Below, one piece after another: positions 1-6,668 of a stretch of DNA of 13,031 bases. The notes under the pieces are model-generated. The model was given only the letters and a program-made list of their open reading frames with translations, made no database searches and was not told the origin of the DNA. The DNA is taken from contig JAIFMR010000117.1 of the NCBI GenBank assembly GCA_020048255.1, positions 1-13,031 of the forward strand. Direction: 5' to 3'. The translations under genes and the position numbers were made by a program. Source of the DNA: Rhodoferax sp. GTDB taxonomy: Bacteria > Pseudomonadota > Gammaproteobacteria > Burkholderiales > Burkholderiaceae_C. Each line of letters begins with the position of its first letter. Within the stretch, counting starts at the first letter, position 1.

Positions 1-123
1 GTTGAACAGCGTGATGGCATCACCCGGCTGTAGCCGCAACACTTGCACATGGCGTGCGGCACCGGGTGGCAAATCCAGAACAGCACCGGTGAGCAAGGGC
101 AGTGGGCAATAAAAGCGCGGCAT
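1..123 (-). CDS. rsmE: 16S rRNA m3U1498 methyltransferase RsmE, N-terminal part (runs off window)
   Basis: RsmE methylates N3 of U1498 in 16S rRNA within the assembled 30S subunit. Only the first 41 codons are present; the rest lies beyond the left edge. The translation starts MPRFYCPLPL and continues with LPPGAARHVQVLRLQPGD and then ITLFN. This fits the N-terminal PUA-like domain of the RsmE family, where a conserved AxHxxxVLRxxxGD stretch precedes a short LFxG strand. The ATG at 123 is chosen because family members begin this way; I see no strong Shine-Dalgarno sequence before it. It lies downstream of amgK on the same strand, separated by a 67-bp gap that holds a dispersed repeat. The catalytic SPOUT (knotted) domain is outside the window, so the call rests on the N-terminus alone. 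Confidence 0.8.
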   Translation of the reverse strand, partial: MPRFYCPLPLLTGAVLDLPPGAARHVQVLRLQPGDAITLFN

Positions 124-149
124 GGCAGAAGACCAATCAGTCAAAAATA

Positions 150-195
150 ATAGCTGTTAGCGCTCATTCAGTAAGGGCTGGAGGCTAATTTCATA
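150..195. repeat. Dispersed intergenic repeat, copy 1
   Basis: An AT-rich stretch beginning ATAGCTGTTAGCGCT and ending GGCTAATTTCATA fills the gap between rsmE and amgK and covers the last codons of amgK. Its reverse complement aligns without gaps over 46 bp to 11716-11761, with 31 identical positions by my count. The best-matching blocks are AGCTAT, AGCGCTA, AGCC and TGAAAT. Similar sequences are, from memory, common between genes in Comamonadaceae. The function is unknown; the half-sites could form a weak hairpin. Confidence 0.55.
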
Positions 196-1300
196 CTTGA
201 CGTCCAAAACCAAACACAGCGGGCTCTTCGATACCCTCGACCTTGTCCACCAGGCGCAGCAGGGCTTTCAGCTCTCGGTAGCGCGCGCAGGTGCTGCGGA
301 TGTAGTGGATAAACCGCGGGGTGTCGGCTAGGTAATGCGGTTTGCCGTCGCGCAGCGTCAGGCGCGCGAAAATGCCGGCCACTTTCAGATGGCGCTGCAG
401 GCCCATCCACTCCACGCCCCGGTAAAAATCGCCAAAATCGTCCCCCACGGGCAGGCCCGCCTTGCGTGCTTTGTCCCAGTAGCGAATGGTCACATCCAGG
501 CAAAAATCTTCATCCCAACTCAAGAATGCGTCACGCATCAGGCTGGCGATGTCATAGGTGATGGGGCCATACACCGCGTCCTGAAAGTCCAGCACGCCCA
601 GCGGACCGCCCGGGTGGGTCGGGGCCATCAGGTTGCGCGGCATGAAGTCGCGGTGCACAAAAACAGCGGGTTGCGCCAAGTTGGTGGTGACGATCTGGTC
701 AAACGCTTTGTCCAGCGTGGCGCGCATCTCAGCGTCTATGGTCAAGCCTTTGTGTTGGGTCAGATACCAGTCGGGAAACAGCTCCAGTTCGCGGCGCAGC
801 AGCGCTTCGTCATACGGGGGCAGCACACCGGGTCGCGAGGCCAATTGCCAGGCGATCAGGGTGTCCACCGCTTGCAGGTACATCGGCAAGTTAGCTTGCG
901 CCTGGTTTTTGTCAATGATTTGCATCATGGTCTGGCCGCCCAGGTCGCTCAGCAGCATGAAGCCTTGGGGCTCGTCCCAGGCCAGGACCTTAGGTGCATG
1001 GATGCCAGCATCGTGCATGAGCTGTGCCACCTGTACAAAGGGCAGACAGTTTTCGCGCTCAGGCGGCGCGTCCATGATGATGCGGCTGTGGTGGTTAACG
1101 CCCGCCACGGCATCCACGCGGAAATAGCGCCTGAAACTGGCGTCGGCGCTGGCCAGGCGCAAGGATTCGGGGTGCAAGCCGTGTTCTGGGCTGATACGCG
1201 CTAACCAATTGGCAAACTGGCTGGCGCGGTGGGGTTCTGGCCAGACGATGTCGGCAACGGTCTGGGCTTGGGGAGATGGGGTGGGGGCAGCTTGGCTCAT
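191..1300 (-). CDS. amgK: N-acetylmuramate/N-acetylglucosamine kinase AmgK (aminoglycoside phosphotransferase family)
   Basis: AmgK phosphorylates the anomeric carbon of N-acetylmuramic acid (and GlcNAc) in the cytoplasm, feeding recycled wall sugars back to UDP-MurNAc through MurU and bypassing de novo synthesis. The 369-aa protein is full length for the family. The kinase catalytic loop is VFVHRDFMPRNLM at about residues 213-225, with D218 the likely catalytic base and N223 a metal ligand. The metal-binding motif LDFQDAVYGP follows at 237-246. The N-terminal SADASFRRYFRV (51-62) resembles the nucleotide-binding start of these kinases. The ATG at 1300 gives the expected N-terminus, although the Shine-Dalgarno sequence is weak. 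The gene is divergent from lptD, as in many beta- and gammaproteobacteria. Its usual partner murU is not the next gene. A generic aminoglycoside kinase is the alternative, but the lptD-surA context strongly favours AmgK. Confidence 0.88.
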   Translation of the reverse strand: MSQAAPTPSPQAQTVADIVWPEPHRASQFANWLARISPEHGLHPESLRLASADASFRRYFRVDAVAGVNHHSRIIMDAPPERENCLPFVQVAQLMHDAGIHAPKVLAWDEPQGFMLLSDLGGQTMMQIIDKNQAQANLPMYLQAVDTLIAWQLASRPGVLPPYDEALLRRELELFPDWYLTQHKGLTIDAEMRATLDKAFDQIVTTNLAQPAVFVHRDFMPRNLMAPTHPGGPLGVLDFQDAVYGPITYDIASLMRDAFLSWDEDFCLDVTIRYWDKARKAGLPVGDDFGDFYRGVEWMGLQRHLKVAGIFARLTLRDGKPHYLADTPRFIHYIRSTCARYRELKALLRLVDKVEGIEEPAVFGFGRQV

Positions 1301-1370
1301 GGATAATCCATTCTACAAACCCCACTGGATGGACTCCTCTGCTTTTCATGGCTGCTGTTGCCTTTGCCCG

Positions 1371-3749
1371 ATGCGTTTTTTGATGCGTGACCTGCTGGTT
1401 GGGCCTGTGGCGTGTCGCTTGCGGGGCGCTCGCATCTGCGTGGCAGGTGGATGGCTGGTGCCAGCACTGGTTCTGGCGCAAGGGCCAGTGCCGCCCGAGT
1501 TGCTGCAGCTCAGAATCAGCAACCAGCTCGAAGCCGCCATCAGCCCACTGACGCGCAGCGTGTTGCCCAGTTTTGTGTCGGGCGACACCATCTCCGGTCG
1601 TGCGGACCTGGAAACCGTGGTCGAAGGCCGCGCCATGCTGCGCAAGGGCGACATCGTCATCAAGGCCGACCGCTTGGAATACGACCAGCCGACGGACTTG
1701 GCCAAGGCCCGGGGTCATGTGCGCATCAATCGGGCGGGCAATGTCTACGAAGGCCCGCTGTTGGAGTTGCGGGTGGACGCCTTTGAGGGATTTTTCAACC
1801 AGCCCACCTATCATTTTTTGCGCAATGCGGCGCATGGGCAGGCCGACCGGGTCGATTTTCTGGATGAGCAGCGTGCGGTGATTCACAACGCCAGCTACAC
1901 CACCTGCCAGCGCTTGCCCGGCCCAAGCTGGCTGCCGGACTGGATTTTGAAAGCCACCACCATCAGCCTGGACCATGAGGAAGACGTGGGCACGGCCGAG
2001 GGCGCTTTGCTGAGTTTCAAGGGCCTGCCTCTGCTACCGATTCCGTACTTGAGCTTTCCCTTGAGCGACCAGCGCAAGTCCGGGTTTTTGCCGCCCACCA
2101 TTGGCCTGGACAACGTCAATGGTTTTGAGTTTGCCCAGCCCTATTACTGGAACATTGCCCCCAACCGCGATGCCACTTTCACCCCAACCGTGATGACCAA
2201 GCGTGGGCTGAACCTGGGCACCGAGTTTCGTTACCTGGAGCCGGGTTACACCGGCGCGGTGCGGCTGGACTGGATGCCCGCAGACCAGTTGCGCGATGCC
2301 AACCGCTGGGGCTTGAACACCAGCCATCAAGCCCGTCTGGCCAGTGCCTGGACCGACAGCGGTCTGGCGCTGAGCCTGAATTTGAACCGTGTCAGTGACG
2401 ACAACTACTGGCGTGATTTCACACGCACCAACGGGTCTTTGACCCAGCGCCTGCTGGCCAACGATGCCACCCTGTCGTGGGCCAACGGCCCGTTCAACAG
2501 CAGTTTGCGCACCCTGAAATGGCAAACCCTGCAAGATGTCACGGCGCCGATCGTGCCGCCTTACGACCGCCTGCCGCAGTTGGTCACGCGATACGCGCGC
2601 TCCACCGCGCAGGGGTTCAATGTGTCAATGGTTGCGGACTACACACAGTTTCAGTCCGACAGCGTGCGCACCGGTCAGCCCAACGCGCGGCGTCTGTTTT
2701 CCCTGTTGCAAGTCAACCGGCCTTGGCAAACGTCGGCCGGCTACCTCACGCCCAAGCTGCAGTTGCACGCCACTCAATACCAGTTTGACGCCGCCTTGAC
2801 CAATGGCGCAACCCAGGCCAGCCGAGTGGTGCCGACCTGGAGCCTGGACAGCGGCGTGGTGTTTGAGCGGGACACCCAGTTTTTTGGACGTGCCCTGCGC
2901 CAAACCCTGGAGCCCCGGGCCTTTTATGTCAACACGCCTTACCGGGACCAGAGCCTGCTGCCCAACTACGATTCGGGCGCCAATGACTTCAATTTGTCGA
3001 CGGTTTATACCGAGAACGCCTTTGTGGGCAACGACCGCATTTCAGACAGCCAGCTACTGACTCTGGGAGTCACCAGCCGGCTGCTGGACCCCCGCACCGG
3101 CGCCGAAGCCGCGCGAGTGGGGGTTGCGCAGCGCTTGCGCCTGCGCGATCAGAACGTGACCCTGCCGGGCATTGCGGCGGTGACAGACCGCATCAGTGAT
3201 GTCCTGCTCGGTGGCACTGTCCAGTGGGATCCGCGCTGGAGTGTGGAGGGTGCCGTGCAATTCAATCCGCACACCGAGCAATCTGTGCGCTCGACGTTGG
3301 GCGCGCGTTACAGCCCGGGGAGTTACCGCACGCTCACTGCGGCCTACCGTTATCAGCGCGATGCCAGCGAGCAGCTGGACATCGGTTGGCAATGGCCCTT
3401 GAATGACCTCTGGGGCGACCGCAGCCAGGGCAAAGGACCCGGTCAGGGGCTGGGCGAGGGCCGCTGGTACAGCGTGGGCCGGCTCAACTACAGCATGAAC
3501 GAGAGCAAGCTGGTCGACTCGGTTCTCGGGTTTGAATATGATGCGGGATGCTGGCTGGGGCGCATGGTGTTTGAACGGCTGCAAACCAGTTCGGTGACAG
3601 CCACCCAGCGTCTGATGTTTCAGCTGGAGTTCGTTGGATTTTCGCGCCTGGGTGTGAACCCGCTCAAATCGCTCAAGAACAATATTCCCGGTTACCAGAA
3701 CTTGCGTGAGCCGAGCGGCGCACCAAGTCGTTTCAGCCATTACGATTGA
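1371..3749 (+). CDS. lptD: LPS-assembly protein LptD
   Basis: LptD is the outer-membrane beta-barrel that, with its plug lipoprotein LptE, inserts lipopolysaccharide into the outer leaflet. With the ATG at 1371 the product is 792 aa. It has a signal peptide ending near VPALVLAQG (about 27-38), then an OstA/LptA-like beta-jellyroll that takes LPS from the LptA bridge (ADRLEYDQPTDLAKARGHVR, roughly 102-121), then the C-terminal barrel. Only two cysteines remain in the mature protein: C179 (SYTTCQR) and C727 (DAGCWLGRMVFER). They match the positions used for the inter-domain disulfide in E. coli. The start is uncertain: ATGs at 1299, 1329 and 1383 share the frame, and 1371 was chosen because it places a basic residue cluster before the hydrophobic signal core. 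No good Shine-Dalgarno sequence is seen. surA follows after 6 bp, and SurA helps fold LptD. Confidence 0.9.
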   Translation: MRFLMRDLLVGPVACRLRGARICVAGGWLVPALVLAQGPVPPELLQLRISNQLEAAISPLTRSVLPSFVSGDTISGRADLETVVEGRAMLRKGDIVIKADRLEYDQPTDLAKARGHVRINRAGNVYEGPLLELRVDAFEGFFNQPTYHFLRNAAHGQADRVDFLDEQRAVIHNASYTTCQRLPGPSWLPDWILKATTISLDHEEDVGTAEGALLSFKGLPLLPIPYLSFPLSDQRKSGFLPPTIGLDNVNGFEFAQPYYWNIAPNRDATFTPTVMTKRGLNLGTEFRYLEPGYTGAVRLDWMPADQLRDANRWGLNTSHQARLASAWTDSGLALSLNLNRVSDDNYWRDFTRTNGSLTQRLLANDATLSWANGPFNSSLRTLKWQTLQDVTAPIVPPYDRLPQLVTRYARSTAQGFNVSMVADYTQFQSDSVRTGQPNARRLFSLLQVNRPWQTSAGYLTPKLQLHATQYQFDAALTNGATQASRVVPTWSLDSGVVFERDTQFFGRALRQTLEPRAFYVNTPYRDQSLLPNYDSGANDFNLSTVYTENAFVGNDRISDSQLLTLGVTSRLLDPRTGAEAARVGVAQRLRLRDQNVTLPGIAAVTDRISDVLLGGTVQWDPRWSVEGAVQFNPHTEQSVRSTLGARYSPGSYRTLTAAYRYQRDASEQLDIGWQWPLNDLWGDRSQGKGPGQGLGEGRWYSVGRLNYSMNESKLVDSVLGFEYDAGCWLGRMVFERLQTSSVTATQRLMFQLEFVGFSRLGVNPLKSLKNNIPGYQNLREPSGAPSRFSHYD

Positions 3750-3755
3750 CCCATC

Positions 3756-5120
3756 ATGACCCATCGTCTATCCACTTTCACCCTGACCGCGCTGGCGCTC
3801 ATTTCAAGCGTGACCGCTTTGGCTCAGAGCCAGCCGGCACCCGGGCGGCCCGGCACGTCTGCGGCCACGGCAGCTGCGCCACAGGCCACCACCGATTTCA
3901 TCGTGGCGGTGGTCAACTCCGAACCCATCACCAACAACGATGTACGCAGTGAGACCCAGCGCGTGATGCAGCAGCTGGCGCAGCAGCGGCGACCGGTGTC
4001 GGACGCGGCTGCCTTGGCGGCCGAAGTGCTCGAGAATCTGATCAATCAAAAGGCGCAGTTGCAAGTGGCCCGCGAGATGGGCATGCGCGTGGAAGAATCC
4101 GCCGTTGACGAGGCCGAAAAGTCGATTGCGCTGCAAAATCAGTTTGACGTGGCCGAGTTGCGTCGCCGCGTCACGCGTGAGGGTCAGACTGTGGCCCAGT
4201 TTCGCAACCAATTGCGTGACCAGATCCTGATGCAGCGCCTGCGTGAGCGCGAAGTCGAATCCAGGGTGCGGGTCAGTGAGCTCGACATCGACCAGTACTT
4301 ACGCGACCAGCAGGCCACTGAAAACGCGATGGATGCAGAAATCAATCTGGCGCAGATTTTGTTGTCGGTACCTGAATCCGCCACCCCCGTTCAGGTGGAT
4401 GCCTTGAAAGCACGCGCCCAGAGAGCCTGGGAGCGCGCCCGCGCCGGGGAAGACTTTGCCAAACTGGTTCGGGAGTTTTCTGACGCCACAGCCGATCTGG
4501 TCGCAGGAGGCCAAATGGGCCTGCGCAGGGCCAGCCGTTATCCGGAGCTGTTTGTGCAGGCGACCCGGCAGCTTTCCGTGGGCGATGTGGCGGCCTTGGT
4601 GCGATCACCCGCAGGCTTTCACATTCTCAAGGTGATTGAAAAGGTCAAACCCGGTCTGCCCACCATGGCGGTGACGCAAAGCCATGCACGCCATATTTTG
4701 CTGGTGCCCAGTGCCCGCTTGACTGAGGCGCAAGCCCGGCAGAAATTGCTGGACATCAAAAAGCAGGTGCTGGCGCAGCAGGCTGACTTTGCCGTCGTGG
4801 CGCGCGAGCAGTCACAGGATGGCAGTGCGGAAAAGGGGGGTGATCTGGGTTGGGCCAGCCCGGGCATGTTTGTGCCAGAGTTTGAGCTGACCATGAACCG
4901 GCTGACCCCCGGTGAGATCAGTGACCCCTTGGTGTCCCGCTTTGGTGTGCACCTCATTCAACTGCTGGAGCGCCGCAAAGCCAGTTTGACCCCTGAGCAA
5001 CAGCGTGAGGCAGTGCGTGCGATGTTGCGTGACAAGAAGTTTGACGAGGTGTATCGCAACTGGTCCCAAGATGTTCGCAACCGGGCGTTTGTGGAGCTGC
5101 GTGAGCCGCCTTTGTCCTGA
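3756..5120 (+). CDS. surA: Periplasmic chaperone / peptidyl-prolyl isomerase SurA
   Basis: SurA escorts unfolded outer-membrane proteins, LptD among them, through the periplasm to the BAM complex. The 454-aa product starts with a signal peptide (hydrophobic core about 8-20, likely cleavage after ALA at 21-23). A low-complexity Ala/Pro/Gly linker follows, then the SurA N-terminal chaperone domain (IVAVVNSEPITNNDVRSE, 49-66, to about 175). Two parvulin domains come next, at about 195-296 and 306-406. The second is the better conserved (ARHILLVPS, then GGDLGWASPGMFVPEFE, then SRFGVHLIQLLERR) and is probably the active isomerase; the first keeps QMGL and SPAGFHILKV. A C-terminal helix closes the chaperone core. 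The gene starts 6 bp after the lptD stop, so the two are almost certainly cotranscribed. No clear Shine-Dalgarno sequence is visible, which suggests translational coupling. Confidence 0.95.
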   Translation: MTHRLSTFTLTALALISSVTALAQSQPAPGRPGTSAATAAAPQATTDFIVAVVNSEPITNNDVRSETQRVMQQLAQQRRPVSDAAALAAEVLENLINQKAQLQVAREMGMRVEESAVDEAEKSIALQNQFDVAELRRRVTREGQTVAQFRNQLRDQILMQRLREREVESRVRVSELDIDQYLRDQQATENAMDAEINLAQILLSVPESATPVQVDALKARAQRAWERARAGEDFAKLVREFSDATADLVAGGQMGLRRASRYPELFVQATRQLSVGDVAALVRSPAGFHILKVIEKVKPGLPTMAVTQSHARHILLVPSARLTEAQARQKLLDIKKQVLAQQADFAVVAREQSQDGSAEKGGDLGWASPGMFVPEFELTMNRLTPGEISDPLVSRFGVHLIQLLERRKASLTPEQQREAVRAMLRDKKFDEVYRNWSQDVRNRAFVELREPPLS

Positions 5121-5144
5121 GTCGCCCTTGTTGAGCGTCTCCCT

Positions 5145-5921
5145 TTGAAACCCGGCAAACACATCGCCCGCAAGCGCTTTGGCCAGCATTTTCTGGCCGA
5201 TGGCGGCATCATCGACGCCATTGTGGAGGCCATCAACCCCCAGGCCGGCCAGCCCATGGTCGAAATTGGCCCCGGTTTGGCTGCGTTGACGCAACCCCTG
5301 GTGGAGCGGTTGGGTACCTTGACGGTGATTGAGCTGGACCGCGATCTGGCCCAACGCCTGCGTGCCCACGCGCAACTGCGGGTGATCGAGTCTGATGTGT
5401 TGAAAGTGGACTTTGCCCAGGTGGCGCAAGGGTTGGCAGCTACAAAATTAAGAGTCGTTGGAAATCTGCCTTACAACATCTCCACGCCGATTTTGTTTCA
5501 TTTGCTGCAGTGTGTGGACGTGATTGAAGACCAGCACTTCATGCTGCAAAAAGAGGTCATTGACCGCATGGTGGCGCGTCCTGCCACGGCCGCGTATGGT
5601 CGTTTGAGTGTCATGTTGCAGTGGCGCTACGCCATGGAGAATGTGCTGCTGGTGCCACCCGAGAGCTTTGATCCGCCGCCGCGTGTGGACAGTGCGGTGG
5701 TTCGCATGGTGCCACGCCATCATCCACCTGCCATCCATGTGAATGTGCTCAGCGAGTTGGTCCAGGTGGCGTTCAGCCAGCGTCGCAAGCTGTTGCGTCA
5801 CACCCTGGGCCAGTGGCTGCAGACCAAAAACTTTGCGGGTGATTTCAATGTGCAGCGCCGGGCCGAGGAAGTGCCTGTGGACGAATACATCGCGCTGGCC
5901 CTGGCGGTGCAGGCCATTTGA
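5145..5921 (+). CDS. rsmA: 16S rRNA dimethyladenosine transferase RsmA (KsgA)
   Basis: RsmA dimethylates two adjacent adenines (A1518/A1519, E. coli numbering) near the 3' end of 16S rRNA, a late checkpoint of 30S assembly. The 258-aa protein shows all family marks: RKRFGQHFLAD (10-19), the SAM-binding motif I VEIGPGLAALT (39-49), acidic E63 after motif II, SDVL around 83-86, catalytic GNLPYNIS (106-113), then FDPPPRVDSAVV and SQRRKLLRHTLG in the C-terminal region. The start is TTG at 5145: the frame is closed by the surA TGA at 5118-5120, and no ATG or GTG lies between that stop and the conserved N-terminus. The gap after surA is 24 bp with no strong Shine-Dalgarno sequence. In many relatives pdxA sits between surA and rsmA; here it does not. 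A cluster of A/T-rich rare codons occurs around 5440-5465. Confidence 0.95.
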   Translation: MKPGKHIARKRFGQHFLADGGIIDAIVEAINPQAGQPMVEIGPGLAALTQPLVERLGTLTVIELDRDLAQRLRAHAQLRVIESDVLKVDFAQVAQGLAATKLRVVGNLPYNISTPILFHLLQCVDVIEDQHFMLQKEVIDRMVARPATAAYGRLSVMLQWRYAMENVLLVPPESFDPPPRVDSAVVRMVPRHHPPAIHVNVLSELVQVAFSQRRKLLRHTLGQWLQTKNFAGDFNVQRRAEEVPVDEYIALALAVQAI

Positions 5922-6646
5922 TGGCTGACTTGTCGCCAGACTATGCCTTGCATGACGGGGCGTACCGCAAGCTTCGGCAGCAAGGGGCCCAAGGTTGGAA
6001 CAATGAAGGGGCACAGGCCTACGCCGAGATGCTGGGGTTGGTTGCGCCAGGGTTGCCAGTGGTGACCTCTGGCGCGCGGGTGAATCTTCTGGAAATTGGG
6101 TGTGGTGCCGGAAACTTTTCGCAGCTCTTGGCCCGCCAAGGGTACAGCGTCACGGGCGTAGATATTTCACCCACGGCGATTGATTGGGCCACAGAACGCT
6201 CGCGAGCGGACTCTGCCCATCTAGATTTTCGAGTCGATAACGTTCTGGACTTGGCGAGTTGTGAAGCTGCAAGCTTTGATGGTGTGGTGGATGGTCATTG
6301 TTTGCACTGCATCATTGGCGATGACCGCGCGTGCTGCCTGGCGTCCGCCCACCGCGTGCTCAAAGAGGGTGGGGTGTTTGTGGTGTTGACCATGTGTGGT
6401 GATGTCAGCGCACCGCAATTGCTGAAAGCGTTTGATCCTGTTGAGCGGGTCACACGGTCTTCGGGGCGCCCAGTACGCTACATTGGTCATGTCGAATCAA
6501 TCGTTGCTGAAGTCGAAGCCGCTGGTTTCTTCATAAACCAGGTGCGCGTGATTTCTCGTAAAGATGTCAACGATCAAGACGACTTGCTGATTTTTGCCAC
6601 CAAGCCCGGCAAGCCGAAAAAAAAGCCTGAAGATTCAGGCTTTTAA
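5921..6646 (+). CDS. Class I SAM-dependent methyltransferase, substrate unknown
   Basis: This 241-aa protein has a Rossmann-fold methyltransferase core. SAM-binding motif I is LLEIGCGAGNFSQLL (56-70), with acidic D81 at the end of beta 2 (TGVDIS). A motif II-like stretch is FDGVVDGHCLHCIIGDD (119-135), and a post-III segment reads HRVLKEGGVFVVLTM. Such small stand-alone enzymes methylate metabolites, quinone precursors or metalloids, and nothing here fixes the substrate. The Cys/His-rich region (C128, C131, C139, C140 or near) could suggest metalloid or thiol chemistry, but this is speculation. The ATG overlaps the rsmA stop as TGATG, so translation is probably coupled to rsmA. An upstream in-frame TTG at 5918 is the less likely start. 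The last codons (KKKPEDSGF) form the stem of an intrinsic terminator. Base composition toward the 3' end looks less GC-rich than in the upstream genes. Confidence 0.8.
   Translation: MADLSPDYALHDGAYRKLRQQGAQGWNNEGAQAYAEMLGLVAPGLPVVTSGARVNLLEIGCGAGNFSQLLARQGYSVTGVDISPTAIDWATERSRADSAHLDFRVDNVLDLASCEAASFDGVVDGHCLHCIIGDDRACCLASAHRVLKEGGVFVVLTMCGDVSAPQLLKAFDPVERVTRSSGRPVRYIGHVESIVAEVEAAGFFINQVRVISRKDVNDQDDLLIFATKPGKPKKKPEDSGF
6617..6644. terminator. Bidirectional intrinsic terminator inside the 3' end of the methyltransferase gene
   Basis: AAAAGCCTGAA (6621-6631) pairs perfectly with TTCAGGCTTTT (6634-6644). On the plus strand the stem is followed by only four T residues, which belong to the stop-codon region TTTTAA. 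On the minus strand the A-run 6617-6624 becomes a tract of eight U residues, a stronger terminator for transcription arriving from the RNase-barstar side. The position between convergent units fits a shared terminator. Confidence 0.75.
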
Positions 6647-6668
6647 ATGGGCAGGGTGGCTAGACTGC

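Noticed and set aside
335..1204. Long plus-strand open frame of 289 codons opposite amgK
   Set aside because: It is antisense to a well-supported kinase gene, its translation (rich in Gln, His, Val, Arg) shows no recognisable domain, and such frames are expected opposite GC-rich genes.
1209..1370. LptD start upstream of 1371
   Set aside because: Starting at 1209 would overlap amgK and bury the signal peptide. Starts at 1299 or 1329 cannot be excluded but give an atypically long leader before the hydrophobic core.
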